Of a DNA stretch of 64,000 nucleotides, positions 9,114-18,054 are shown one piece after another. Each line of letters opens with the position of its first letter. Position 1 is the stretch's first letter. A program made the translations under genes and the position numbers. This DNA comes from Alphaproteobacteria bacterium (GTDB taxonomy: Bacteria > Pseudomonadota > Alphaproteobacteria > Micropepsales > Micropepsaceae). The stretch lies in NCBI GenBank assembly GCA_013697055.1, contig JACCXK010000049.1, forward strand, positions 1-64,000, given 5' to 3'. The notes below the pieces were generated by a model, which did no database searches, was not told the DNA's origin, and worked only from the letters and a program-made list of their open reading frames with translations.

Positions 9114-11207
9114 ATGCGGCCTTCGATTCTGTTTCCCCTGTTCGCCGAGATCCGCACCCTGTCCGGGGTGGGTCCCAAGCTGGAAAAACTGATCCAGAAG
9201 GTGGCCGGGCCTCGGCTGGTGGATCTGGTGTTCGATTTGCCAGTGGGGGTGGTGGACCGCTCCTACCAGCCCAGGCTGGCAGCGGCCGAGCCGGGCCGGA
9301 TCGCCACCGTGGCGGTGACGGTACTGGAGCATCGCGCGCCCCGCGTGAAATCCCAGCCCTATAAAGTGATGGTGTCGGACGACACCTCGCTGATGGAACT
9401 GGTGTTCTTTCGGGCACATGCCGATTACCTGGCCAAGCAGTTGCCGGTGGGCGAGAAGCGCGTGCTGTCGGGCCGCATCGAACGTTTCAAGGATCGGCTG
9501 CAGATGACCCATCCCGATTATGTCGTGGCGCCGGAGGACATCGCATCCTTTCCACTGCACGAACCGATCTATCCGTTGACCGAGGGACTGACGGCGCGGC
9601 CGATGGCCAAGGCGGTGCGGGGCGCGCTGGAAAAAGTACCGGCGATGCCGGAATGGCAGGACCCGGCCTTTGTGAAGCAGCGCAAGTGGGACGGGTTCGT
9701 CGCGGCGCTGGAAATTGCGCATGGCCCGGCGCATCACAGCGATCTTCAGCCCAGCACTCCGGCGCGCCAGCGGCTGGCCTATGACGAGTTGCTGGCCAAT
9801 CAACTGGCGCTGCTGTTGATCCGCGCCAATCTGCGCGGCGGCAAGGGCCGGGTGATCAGCGGCACGGGCAGGTTGAAAGCCAAGGCCATCGCCGCCCTGC
9901 CCTTCACCCTGACCGATCCGCAACTGGCGGCGCTGGCGGAGATCGAACAGGACATGGCCTCCGAGAAGCGCATGTTGCGGCTGCTGCAAGGCGATGTCGG
10001 CTCCGGCAAGACCATCGTAGCGCTGCTGGCGATGCTGAAGGCGGTGGAAGACGGGCTGCAGGCGGCACTGATGGCGCCCACCGAACTGCTGGTGCGCCAG
10101 CATCTCGCCTCACTGGAACCTTATGCGGCAGCGGCCGGGATACGGCTGGCCTGCCTCACCGGACGGGAAAAAGGGCTGGTGCGCGAAACCACCTTGGCGA
10201 AACTGGCGGCGGGCGAGATCGACATCCTGGTCGGCACCCATGCGTTGTTCTCTGAAGACGTCACCTTCAAGGATCTCGGGCTGGCGGTGGTGGACGAGCA
10301 GCACCGCTTCGGCGTGCACCAGCGCATGCAATTGCAATCCAAAGGCAAGCCGGCGGATGTGCTGGTGATGACCGCAACGCCCATCCCGCGCACTTTGGCG
10401 CTGACCGCCTATGGCGACATGGATGTGTCCAAGATTACCGGCCGGCCGCCCGGCCGAAAGCCGGTGGAGACTCGGGTGATGGGTGCCGCCCGCATGGACG
10501 ATCTGATCACCCATCTGCGCACGGCACTGGACCGTGGCGCGCGCGCCTATTGGGTCTGTCCGCTGGTGGATGAGTCCGAAAAGATCGATCTGGCCGCCGC
10601 CCAGGAGCGCGCCGTGATGCTGCGCCAGGCCTTGGGCCTGAATGCCCCTCATCAAATAGGGCTGGTGCACGGCAAGATGAAAGCCACCGAGCGCGATGCC
10701 GCGATGACTGCATTCAAAACCGGTGAGACTCAGCTTCTGGTCGCCACCACGGTGATCGAGGTCGGCGTGGACGTGCCGGAGGCCACCATCATGGTGGTGG
10801 AACACGCCGAACGCTTCGGCCTGTCGCAATTGCATCAATTGCGGGGCCGGGTCGGGCGCGGCAGCGGCAAATCCAGCTGCATCCTGTTGTGGCATGAGCC
10901 GCTGGGCGTCACCGCCAAGGCAAGGCTCAAGACCATGCGTGAAACCGATGATGGTTTTGTCATTGCAGAAGAAGATCTGCGCCTGCGCGGGCCGGGCGAA
11001 GTATTGGGCAAACGCCAAAGCGGGATGGAGGAATTCCGCATGGCCGATCCGACGGCGCATGCCGACCTGCTGGCCGTGGCGCATGACGATGCGCGCCTGG
11101 TGCTGGCGCGCGACCCGGATCTCAAATCCCAACGCGGCGATGCCCTGCGGGTACTGCTCTACCTGTTCGGGCGCGACGAAGCCGTGCGCTACCTGCGCAC
11201 GGGATAA
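9114..11207 (+). CDS. recG: ATP-dependent DNA helicase RecG
   Basis: LLQGDVGSGKTIVALLAML, DEQHRFGVHQR, TATPIPRTLALTAYGD, QLRGRVGRG. Confidence 0.97.
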   Translation: MRPSILFPLFAEIRTLSGVGPKLEKLIQKVAGPRLVDLVFDLPVGVVDRSYQPRLAAAEPGRIATVAVTVLEHRAPRVKSQPYKVMVSDDTSLMELVFFRAHADYLAKQLPVGEKRVLSGRIERFKDRLQMTHPDYVVAPEDIASFPLHEPIYPLTEGLTARPMAKAVRGALEKVPAMPEWQDPAFVKQRKWDGFVAALEIAHGPAHHSDLQPSTPARQRLAYDELLANQLALLLIRANLRGGKGRVISGTGRLKAKAIAALPFTLTDPQLAALAEIEQDMASEKRMLRLLQGDVGSGKTIVALLAMLKAVEDGLQAALMAPTELLVRQHLASLEPYAAAAGIRLACLTGREKGLVRETTLAKLAAGEIDILVGTHALFSEDVTFKDLGLAVVDEQHRFGVHQRMQLQSKGKPADVLVMTATPIPRTLALTAYGDMDVSKITGRPPGRKPVETRVMGAARMDDLITHLRTALDRGARAYWVCPLVDESEKIDLAAAQERAVMLRQALGLNAPHQIGLVHGKMKATERDAAMTAFKTGETQLLVATTVIEVGVDVPEATIMVVEHAERFGLSQLHQLRGRVGRGSGKSSCILLWHEPLGVTAKARLKTMRETDDGFVIAEEDLRLRGPGEVLGKRQSGMEEFRMADPTAHADLLAVAHDDARLVLARDPDLKSQRGDALRVLLYLFGRDEAVRYLRTG

Positions 11208-11240
11208 AAAAGAAGCCCGCCGGAGCGGGCTTCTTCTTTC
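11208..11240. terminator. Bidirectional rho-independent terminator
   Basis: aagaagcccgc-cgga-gcgggcttctt, flanked by A-run and T-rich tail, between convergent genes. Confidence 0.8.
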
Positions 11241-11246
11241 CAGATT

Positions 11247-11624
11247 TTAGTTGGCGTGGACTTCCGCGCGGGCATTGTCTGCGCGGTCGATGGCATTATT
11301 GCGCTCAGAGGTCGCCACATCGGCGCGGGTCTGGGCGTTGTTGGCCTGGGCCGCCGCGCTGTCTGCTGCCGCCTGCGCGGTATTCGCCTGGGCCTGCGAT
11401 GCGCTGGCGTCGGTCTTGGCCGCATTGGCCTGCGCCTGCGCACTGGCGGCATCAGCCGCATTGGCATTGGCTTCGTCTTGGGCATCTTCCTTCTGCATCT
11501 GGGCCTTCATGGCGTCGGATTTGGCCTGATGCAGATCGGCCTTGGCCTGTTCGCGGGCGACCGGATCCGCCAGAACCGGCGTAGCCGTCAGTGCGGCAAT
11601 CGCCGCGAGTGTCATAAATTTCAT
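11247..11624 (-). CDS. Ala/Asn/Gln-rich periplasmic coiled-coil protein with 14-residue repeats
   Basis: Signal peptide MKFMTLAAIAALTATPVLA, then repeated AQANxAxxxADxAx units. Confidence 0.7.
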   Translation of the reverse strand: MKFMTLAAIAALTATPVLADPVAREQAKADLHQAKSDAMKAQMQKEDAQDEANANAADAASAQAQANAAKTDASASQAQANTAQAAADSAAAQANNAQTRADVATSERNNAIDRADNARAEVHAN

Positions 11625-11709
11625 CCTGCTCTCCTGTGTGAGATGTGCAGGGATAGAACTTGGTGCGCGCAAACTGGTTGCAGCAGTTCCGCGAGAAACC
11701 CTGTCGGAA

Positions 11710-12480
11710 CTATTGCGACTTGCCGGTCAGGCGGTACGCCACAAGGCCGACGGCTTCATGAGTCGCAAAATCCGTCATTTCGAGATTGGCGCCGATATTG
11801 TAAAATCCGCCAAAACCGATATCGGGGCCTGTGATGTAATCGCTGGGCCAGGCCAGCATCGGCCAATCCAGTTTGCGCGCGATGGCCATGGCGCGGGGCA
11901 TGTGCACGGCCGATGTCACCAGCAACCAGACCTCGCCCGGCTTTGGTTTCACCATCGCTTTAGAATAAAGAATATTTTCGTAGGTGTTGCGCGAACGCGG
12001 TTCCAGGATCAGGCGCTTGGAATCCAACCCCATTCCGGTCAGGACATAGCGCGCGGTTTCCGCTTCCGACCAGTCCACGCCTCCCAGCACGCCGGAGCCG
12101 CCGCTGAACACAACGCGCGCGTTCGGATAATGCCGGGCGGCGGCATAGGCCTCGGTCAACCGGTAGGCGGTGCCGTTGGTGGCCGGCGCGTGGCGGGTCC
12201 GCAGCACCCAGGTGTTGTAGCCGCCCCCCAGGATCAGAATGCCATCGACGCGGGCAGACCAGTCGCCGCGCGGATACTGATTCTCGATCGCGCGGACCAG
12301 GTATCCGCCCAGCGGCGACATCCCCGCCACCACCAACACCAGCACCGCCGCGAGCATCAACCGCCGCGCCGCCCGCAGCCGGCCCAGGAACAGGCACAGC
12401 GCGCCAGCCAGTATCAAAAGCCCCAGCCAATGGCTGGGCGCCGCCAGGATCCAGAAAATCTTGGAGACCGCGAAAAACAT
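11710..12480 (-). CDS. YdcF/SanA-like (DUF218) membrane protein
   Basis: GILILGGGYN, VVFSGGSGVLGG, EPRSRNTYENILYSK. Confidence 0.85.
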   Translation of the reverse strand: MFFAVSKIFWILAAPSHWLGLLILAGALCLFLGRLRAARRLMLAAVLVLVVAGMSPLGGYLVRAIENQYPRGDWSARVDGILILGGGYNTWVLRTRHAPATNGTAYRLTEAYAAARHYPNARVVFSGGSGVLGGVDWSEAETARYVLTGMGLDSKRLILEPRSRNTYENILYSKAMVKPKPGEVWLLVTSAVHMPRAMAIARKLDWPMLAWPSDYITGPDIGFGGFYNIGANLEMTDFATHEAVGLVAYRLTGKSQ

Positions 12481-12553
12481 GGAGCCATAGCGTCACAAAA
12501 TATAAGACCAGACAAGGATTGCCCGCGCCGGGGTTTCGCGGCAGAACCGCGTG

Positions 12554-13654
12554 ATGGAAAGGTTCGAGACAGACGCGGTGGTGATCGGCGCGGGCGCGGT
12601 GGGACTTGCCATCGCCCGCCGGCTGGAAGAAGCCGGGCACGACACCATCGTCCTGGAGAAGAACGAACATATCGGCATGGAAACCAGCGCCCGCAACAGC
12701 GAGGTGATCCATGCCGGCATCTATTACGCCAGGGACTCGTTGAAGGCGCGGTTGTGCGTGAAAGGCAAGCGCCTGCTCTATGATTTCTGCGCCAGCCATG
12801 GCGTGCCGCACAAACAGTTGGGCAAGCTGATCGTGGGCCATGCGGCGCAAGGCGCCCAGATCGCGGCTCTCGCCAAGGCGGCGGTGGACAATGGCGTGGA
12901 TGATCTGAAACCCCTCACCGCGCGCGACATCGCGAGGCTGGAGCCGGAGATCAAAGCCGATGAAGGCCTGTTCTCGCCTTCCACCGGCATCATCGACAGT
13001 CATCAATATATGCTGGCACTGCTGGGCGACCGCACCCTGGTGCGCGACAGCGAAGTGAAGAGGATCGCGCGCAGCGGCGACGGCTGGACGCTGTCGGTGA
13101 CCAGCCAGGAAGATGAAATCGCGCTGGAGGCGCGGCTGGTGGTCAATGCCGCCGGCTTGTGGGCACAGAAACTCGCTGCCCGCATCGAAGGGTTGACGGA
13201 CATCCCGCCGCTGGTGCTGGCCAAGGGCAGCTATGCGAGCCTCGCGGTAAAAAGCCCGTTCCGGCACCTGGTCTATCCGGTACCCGAGCCCGGCGGGTTG
13301 GGGGTGCATGTGACATTGGACATGGGGGGGCGGGCGCGTTTCGGCCCCAATGTCGAATGGCTGGCCAGCAACGATCCCGCCGCGATCGATTACACCGTAT
13401 CGCCGGACATCGCCGCCGCCTTCGCGCCGGTGATCGCATCCTACTGGCCCGGCGTGAAGGCCGAGATGCTGACGCCGGACTATGCGGGGGTGCGGCCTAA
13501 GCTGTCGGGACCGCGCCAGCCGGCCGCCGATTTCCGCATCGATGGGCCGCAAGTGCATGGGTTGCCTGGGCTGGTCAACCTGTTCGGCATGGAATCGCCC
13601 GGCCTGACTTCATCGCTGGCCATCGCCGAATATGTCGTGGACTTGCTGGCGTAA
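12554..13654 (+). CDS. FAD-dependent oxidoreductase, L-2-hydroxyglutarate oxidase-like
   Basis: VIGAGAVGLAIARRL, ETSARNSEVIHAGIYY. Confidence 0.85.
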   Translation: MERFETDAVVIGAGAVGLAIARRLEEAGHDTIVLEKNEHIGMETSARNSEVIHAGIYYARDSLKARLCVKGKRLLYDFCASHGVPHKQLGKLIVGHAAQGAQIAALAKAAVDNGVDDLKPLTARDIARLEPEIKADEGLFSPSTGIIDSHQYMLALLGDRTLVRDSEVKRIARSGDGWTLSVTSQEDEIALEARLVVNAAGLWAQKLAARIEGLTDIPPLVLAKGSYASLAVKSPFRHLVYPVPEPGGLGVHVTLDMGGRARFGPNVEWLASNDPAAIDYTVSPDIAAAFAPVIASYWPGVKAEMLTPDYAGVRPKLSGPRQPAADFRIDGPQVHGLPGLVNLFGMESPGLTSSLAIAEYVVDLLA

Positions 13655-15247
13655 CTACCAGAGCGATGGCGTCAGCACCCGCGCATCGCTCAGGGCGAAG
13701 CCGGACCAGTCCAGCGCCGGCAAGGGCGCAGCGGCGGCAGCCAATATCTCTTCCAGTTCTTTCAGTGAGGTCACGCCCGTCACCGCCACATCAACCTGCG
13801 GACAGGACAGCACAAAACCAAGCGCGGCGGCCAGCGGGGTGCTGCCTGCTGCTGCAATCCAGTCCCGCGCGTCTTTCAGCAGCGGCGCGGCGGCGCGCAG
13901 ATTCTCCGGCGGGTTTTCCAGAAACAACAGGCCCTGCAGGAAGATGGAGCGGGCATGGACTTCCACGCCCAATTCCTTCAGCCGCGCCAGCGAGCCATCG
14001 CGCAACAGCCGCTGATCCAGCAGGCTGAACGGCACCTGCATGGCATCGGGCCGGAAGCGCCGGGCCAGCGCGGCCGGATCATCCGCGACATAAGCGGAAA
14101 TGCCGATGCCGCCAACAGCGCCCTCGTCCTTCAATCCGCGCAACGCAAGCCACAGCGCTTCACCGTCCGTGCCCAACAAGTCGGACACGGCATGGACCAG
14201 CAACAGGTCGACGCGTCCCAGCGCGGCGACGGATTGGCGGGCGCGGGCGATCACCGCCGGGACACCCTGTTTCATGCTGATGGTCTTGGTGACGATGCGG
14301 AAGGCGCTGGTATCGGCCTGCGCCAGCACCTGTTCGGCCTCGCCGTAATTGGCGGCGGTATCCAGCAGGCCCACCCCGGCCCGCGCCGCCCGCGCCAGGA
14401 TGGCGCGCGCCTCGGCCGGCGGCACCTGGCCGCGCACATTCGAGATGCCATAGGCCTGGCCGAACTGCACCGTGCCGATGCCCAGCCTCCGGGCCGCACC
14501 CGGGCGTTCCACCTCGGTCACCAGCTTCTGGCGGACATGCGCATTCATGGCGCGGTATTGCGGTTCGTTCCGCAGCAACGTGAGGACGGCGGTGAGCGGC
14601 AGCTCGCCGGCCACCGCGCCAAGGCGCTCGTAAACAGCGCGCAGGAAAGCGAGATCTTCCGGCGTGTCCACGCTGAGACGCTCGGACGGCACCGCCAGCG
14701 GCGCATAGGCCGCCACGGTGACGGTTTTGACGGCGCCCGGATGATACTTGAAATAGCTGGTGACATGCTCGCGCGCGATCTCGTCGTCGCCCGCATGGAT
14801 GGTAAGCCAGTCCAGACCTGCGCGGGAAAACGCATCGGCGCCTTCATGGGCGCAAAGCGCGCCGGCTTCCAGCTGCACAAAATCGCCGTCGCCCAGGCTT
14901 TGCACCAGATAATCGATCAGGCCCGGATCGATCAGCGGCGCATCGCCGGTGATGCGCAGCAGGGTCGCCGCGTCCGTCGCTTCTGCCGCCAGGCGGTAAC
15001 GCTCGAGCACATTCTGCAGGGGGCCGCGCACGCACACAATGCCTTCACCCGCACAGAAGCTCTCGATGGCGTCGTCAGCAGGATCGGTGGACGTCGCAAC
15101 GGCGATCCGGTCGACCGTCCGGCATTGCCGCAGGCGATGGATGCTGTGCCACAACAGCGGTTTGCCCGCGACCGGCATCAGCACCTTGCCCGGCAGGCGC
15201 GAGGAGCCCATGCGTGCCTGGATGACGGCGACGACGGGACCGGTCAT
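13655..15247 (-). CDS. SpsF-like cytidylyltransferase fused to aldo/keto reductase
   Basis: N-term VIQARMGSSRLPGKVL, NVLERY, ITGDAPLIDP; C-term RLGIGTVQFGQAYG, LLDTAANYGEAE, TKT, LLVHAV. Confidence 0.85.
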   Translation of the reverse strand: MTGPVVAVIQARMGSSRLPGKVLMPVAGKPLLWHSIHRLRQCRTVDRIAVATSTDPADDAIESFCAGEGIVCVRGPLQNVLERYRLAAEATDAATLLRITGDAPLIDPGLIDYLVQSLGDGDFVQLEAGALCAHEGADAFSRAGLDWLTIHAGDDEIAREHVTSYFKYHPGAVKTVTVAAYAPLAVPSERLSVDTPEDLAFLRAVYERLGAVAGELPLTAVLTLLRNEPQYRAMNAHVRQKLVTEVERPGAARRLGIGTVQFGQAYGISNVRGQVPPAEARAILARAARAGVGLLDTAANYGEAEQVLAQADTSAFRIVTKTISMKQGVPAVIARARQSVAALGRVDLLLVHAVSDLLGTDGEALWLALRGLKDEGAVGGIGISAYVADDPAALARRFRPDAMQVPFSLLDQRLLRDGSLARLKELGVEVHARSIFLQGLLFLENPPENLRAAAPLLKDARDWIAAAGSTPLAAALGFVLSCPQVDVAVTGVTSLKELEEILAAAAAPLPALDWSGFALSDARVLTPSLW

Positions 15248-16105
15248 TTATGCTGGCGTCCAGCTTTCGCGCACATGTTTGAAGGGGCGCAAGCCATCCG
15301 CCGGATCGGCGCGCCATTCCCGGTCGGGCAGTTCGGCCGGCACCGGTTCCTTGAAGCCCTTGCCGTCGGCGGTCATCGCCTGCCGGATGCGCGCAATCAC
15401 CGGGGTGATTTCCTGCGGCAACCAGCAATGGCCGGTGTGATATTCCTCGCCGGTGCCGTCCAGGTCCAGGTGCAATTCAATGGTTTGCGCATTCCAGTGA
15501 TGCACCGCGCGTTCGATCACCGCAGGCGAGCGGGAATGATCCGACCAACCGGTCTTGGCGCCCGTTTCGCGGCGGATAGCCTCGATGGCCGAAAGATTGG
15601 ACTGCTCCGGCGGCGACGGATAGGCGGAAACACAGTGCAGAACAGTGATGTCCTTGGCGCCGGACTTCTCCAACGTGGACACCGCCGCCTTGATCTCGGG
15701 CATGACCGCCATGCCGGTGGAGATGATCACGGGCTTGCCTGTCTTGGCGCAGGCCTTCAGCAGGTCGGTCCACAGCAGCTCATAAGACGCCACCTTATAG
15801 AAGGCGACGTAGGGCTCCAGCTCCGCCACCGCTTCCAGATAGAAAGGCGTGCAGGAGAACTCCACGCCCTTTTCCTGGCAGCGTTTCGCCAACGGAGCGA
15901 GATGCTCCAGTGGCAATTCCCAGGCGACGCGCTTTCGGTGCTGCGAGCTCTTGGCCAGGATCTCGGGCGCAAAAAGTTGCGCGACGCGGAAAAGCTGGAA
16001 TTTTACGGCATCGAAACCGGCCTCGGCGGCGGCATCCACGAAAGCGATGGAGCGGTCCAGGTCCTGGGCATGGTTGCTGGAGACTTCGGCGATGAACTTG
16101 ACCAT
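15248..16105 (-). CDS. NeuB/SpsE-family PEP-dependent sugar-acid synthase-like protein without apparent SAF domain
   Basis: FIAEVSSNHAQDLDRS, AVKFQLF, FSCTPFYLEAV, IISTGMA, LHCVSAYPSP, GWSDHS; only 285 aa. Confidence 0.85.
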   Translation of the reverse strand: MVKFIAEVSSNHAQDLDRSIAFVDAAAEAGFDAVKFQLFRVAQLFAPEILAKSSQHRKRVAWELPLEHLAPLAKRCQEKGVEFSCTPFYLEAVAELEPYVAFYKVASYELLWTDLLKACAKTGKPVIISTGMAVMPEIKAAVSTLEKSGAKDITVLHCVSAYPSPPEQSNLSAIEAIRRETGAKTGWSDHSRSPAVIERAVHHWNAQTIELHLDLDGTGEEYHTGHCWLPQEITPVIARIRQAMTADGKGFKEPVPAELPDREWRADPADGLRPFKHVRESWTPA

Positions 16106-17317
16106 TCAGGCCTCCACCAGGAATTCGACGCGCGCCACAGCGGCTTGCGCCGCGGCGACGGCTTGTTCGCGGGTCGGGGCGCAGGAAATGACATAGCCGA
16201 CGCGCGAAGGATGATTTTCCAGCGCCGCGATCGTCTCGCCGGGACGCGCCCAGACATCGACTTTCCGGATATGATCGGCGCCCTTGGCCGCCGGCAGGCC
16301 GCGAATTTCGCGGATGGTGCCGGGGGTGGGGAAGAAATAGCGCTGCGAGGTGGCGAGATTGCGGGTGGGCACAAAGCGCGCCGGGTCGATCCCGTTACCC
16401 ACCGCCATGTCCACCAATATGTCCACAATATCCACGCCGGTGGACCATGGCACCTTGTCGTAACAGAAATTGCCGCCGGACAGCCGCGCCGCGATCTCGA
16501 TGACATAGGGCTTGCCGTCATCGCCGAAGATCATGTCGCCCTTGGCAGGACCCCAGTCGATGCCGAGGGCGCGGGCAGCCTTCTCGAACTCGGCTTCGAC
16601 GGCGCGCTTGTCGGTGTCGTTCAGGAGGGTGGGAATGTCGCCGCCATCCTCGACCATGAAGGGCACGGCATCGTCCAGCCGGGCATAATTGCGGTCGGCA
16701 AAGCCGGTGCAATAAAACTTGCCGTCATGCACCAGCCCTTCGGTGCTGATCTGCAGGCCGGTGATGAATTTCTCCGCAATTACTTCGCCCGAATAGGCAA
16801 AGCCGCGCGAATATTCGAAGGCAGCTTGGATATCCATGTCGGCGCTCAGGCGCTGCACGCCCCGGGCGCCGGAATTGTCCACCGGCTTGATGACAATGGG
16901 AAAACCGGTTTTTGCGATGAAGGATTTGAGATCGGCCAGGCCGGCGATGCGGGCGAACAGCGGCACATTCACGCCCGCTTCGCGCAGCTTTTCCTTCATG
17001 TGCAGCTTGTGGACGCACAATTCCGCCACCGCGACGGGAATGTGCCGGGCGCCCAGCGCCTCACCCGCTGCCGCGACCATGTGGGGAATGTCGCTGGCGA
17101 TGGTCATCACGCCGTCAATTTTCGACGGGTAATATCTCACGAAGTTCAGGATGGCGTCCTTGTCGCGGGTGCTGACCAGATGGAATTCGTCGGCCATGGC
17201 CCGGCCATCGGCCTTGGAGTTCATGTCCAGCACAACCGTGCGGATGCCCTTGGCCTTGGCGGCGGCGATGGCCGCGACCTGTTCCTTGCCGGCCCCCAGG
17301 ATCAGCAATGTCTTCAT
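16106..17317 (-). CDS. ATP-grasp domain carboxylate-amine ligase-like protein
   Basis: MKTLLILGAGKEQVAAIAAAKAKG Rossmann start; FPIVIKPVDNSGARGV; YVIEIAARLSGGNF. Confidence 0.85.
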   Translation of the reverse strand: MKTLLILGAGKEQVAAIAAAKAKGIRTVVLDMNSKADGRAMADEFHLVSTRDKDAILNFVRYYPSKIDGVMTIASDIPHMVAAAGEALGARHIPVAVAELCVHKLHMKEKLREAGVNVPLFARIAGLADLKSFIAKTGFPIVIKPVDNSGARGVQRLSADMDIQAAFEYSRGFAYSGEVIAEKFITGLQISTEGLVHDGKFYCTGFADRNYARLDDAVPFMVEDGGDIPTLLNDTDKRAVEAEFEKAARALGIDWGPAKGDMIFGDDGKPYVIEIAARLSGGNFCYDKVPWSTGVDIVDILVDMAVGNGIDPARFVPTRNLATSQRYFFPTPGTIREIRGLPAAKGADHIRKVDVWARPGETIAALENHPSRVGYVISCAPTREQAVAAAQAAVARVEFLVEA

Positions 17318-18054
17318 GACATCAACATCCCGCCGTTGATGTTCAGGGTCTGGCCGGTGACATAGGCGGCGCCCTCGGACGCCAGGTACAGCACACCGGC
17401 GGCGATCTCTTCCGGCTCGGCGATGCGGCCTACCGGGATCTGGGCGGCCTTCCGCTTGCCGGCCTTCGACTTCAACTCTTTCCGGATCATGTCCGTGGCT
17501 ACCAGCCCCGGCGCGATGGCATTTGCGGTGATGCCGGACGGCGAATAGAGCCGCGCCAGCGAATGGGTCAGGTTGATCAACCCGGCCTTGGCGGCGGCAT
17601 AATGGACCTGGCGCATGCCGCCCCACTGTCCGCCGATGGAGGTGATGTTGATGATGCGGCCCCATTTCTTCGCCAGCATGCCGGGCAAAATTTCCTGCAC
17701 CACGATGAAGGCGCCGCGCAAATTGACCGCCAGCATCCGGTCCCAGTCGGCATCCGTCAGGGCCTCGAACGGCTTTTCCTGCACCAGCGCGGCGTTGTTG
17801 ACCACAATGGCGACGTCCGCTTTGAAATGCGCGGCGGCAGCAGCGATGGCGCGCTTGACGGAAGCGCGGCTGGCAATGTCGATCTTGATCGCCAAGGCGC
17901 CGGAGAATGCGTCCTGCAGCTTTTGGGCGCCGGCGCGGTTGGAATTATAGCCACAGGCGACGCGATAGCCGGCCTCCAGCAACGCCAGCGCCGCGGCACG
18001 GCCGATGCCGCCGCCCGCCCCGGTCACCAGCGCCAATTTGGGCTTCGCCGCCAT
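17314..18054 (-). CDS. SDR-family oxidoreductase
   Basis: LVTGAGGGIGRAAALAL, NNAA, YAAAKAGL, VTGQTLNINGGMLM. Confidence 0.9.
   Translation of the reverse strand: MAAKPKLALVTGAGGGIGRAAALALLEAGYRVACGYNSNRAGAQKLQDAFSGALAIKIDIASRASVKRAIAAAAAHFKADVAIVVNNAALVQEKPFEALTDADWDRMLAVNLRGAFIVVQEILPGMLAKKWGRIINITSIGGQWGGMRQVHYAAAKAGLINLTHSLARLYSPSGITANAIAPGLVATDMIRKELKSKAGKRKAAQIPVGRIAEPEEIAAGVLYLASEGAAYVTGQTLNINGGMLMS

Noticed and set aside
11960-13558. 532-aa minus-strand ORF overlapping the oxidoreductase and YdcF genes
   Set aside because: Antisense to one gene and out of frame in the other; low-complexity composition.
13955-17365. 1136-aa plus-strand ORF opposite the sugar-acid operon
   Set aside because: It runs antisense across several well-supported genes, with His/Gly/Arg/Gln-rich composition typical of GC-rich shadow frames.
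17318-17665. N-terminal extension of the ATP-grasp ORF
   Set aside because: Extension lies inside the SDR gene; MKTLLILGAG at 17317 with ATGA overlap is the natural start.
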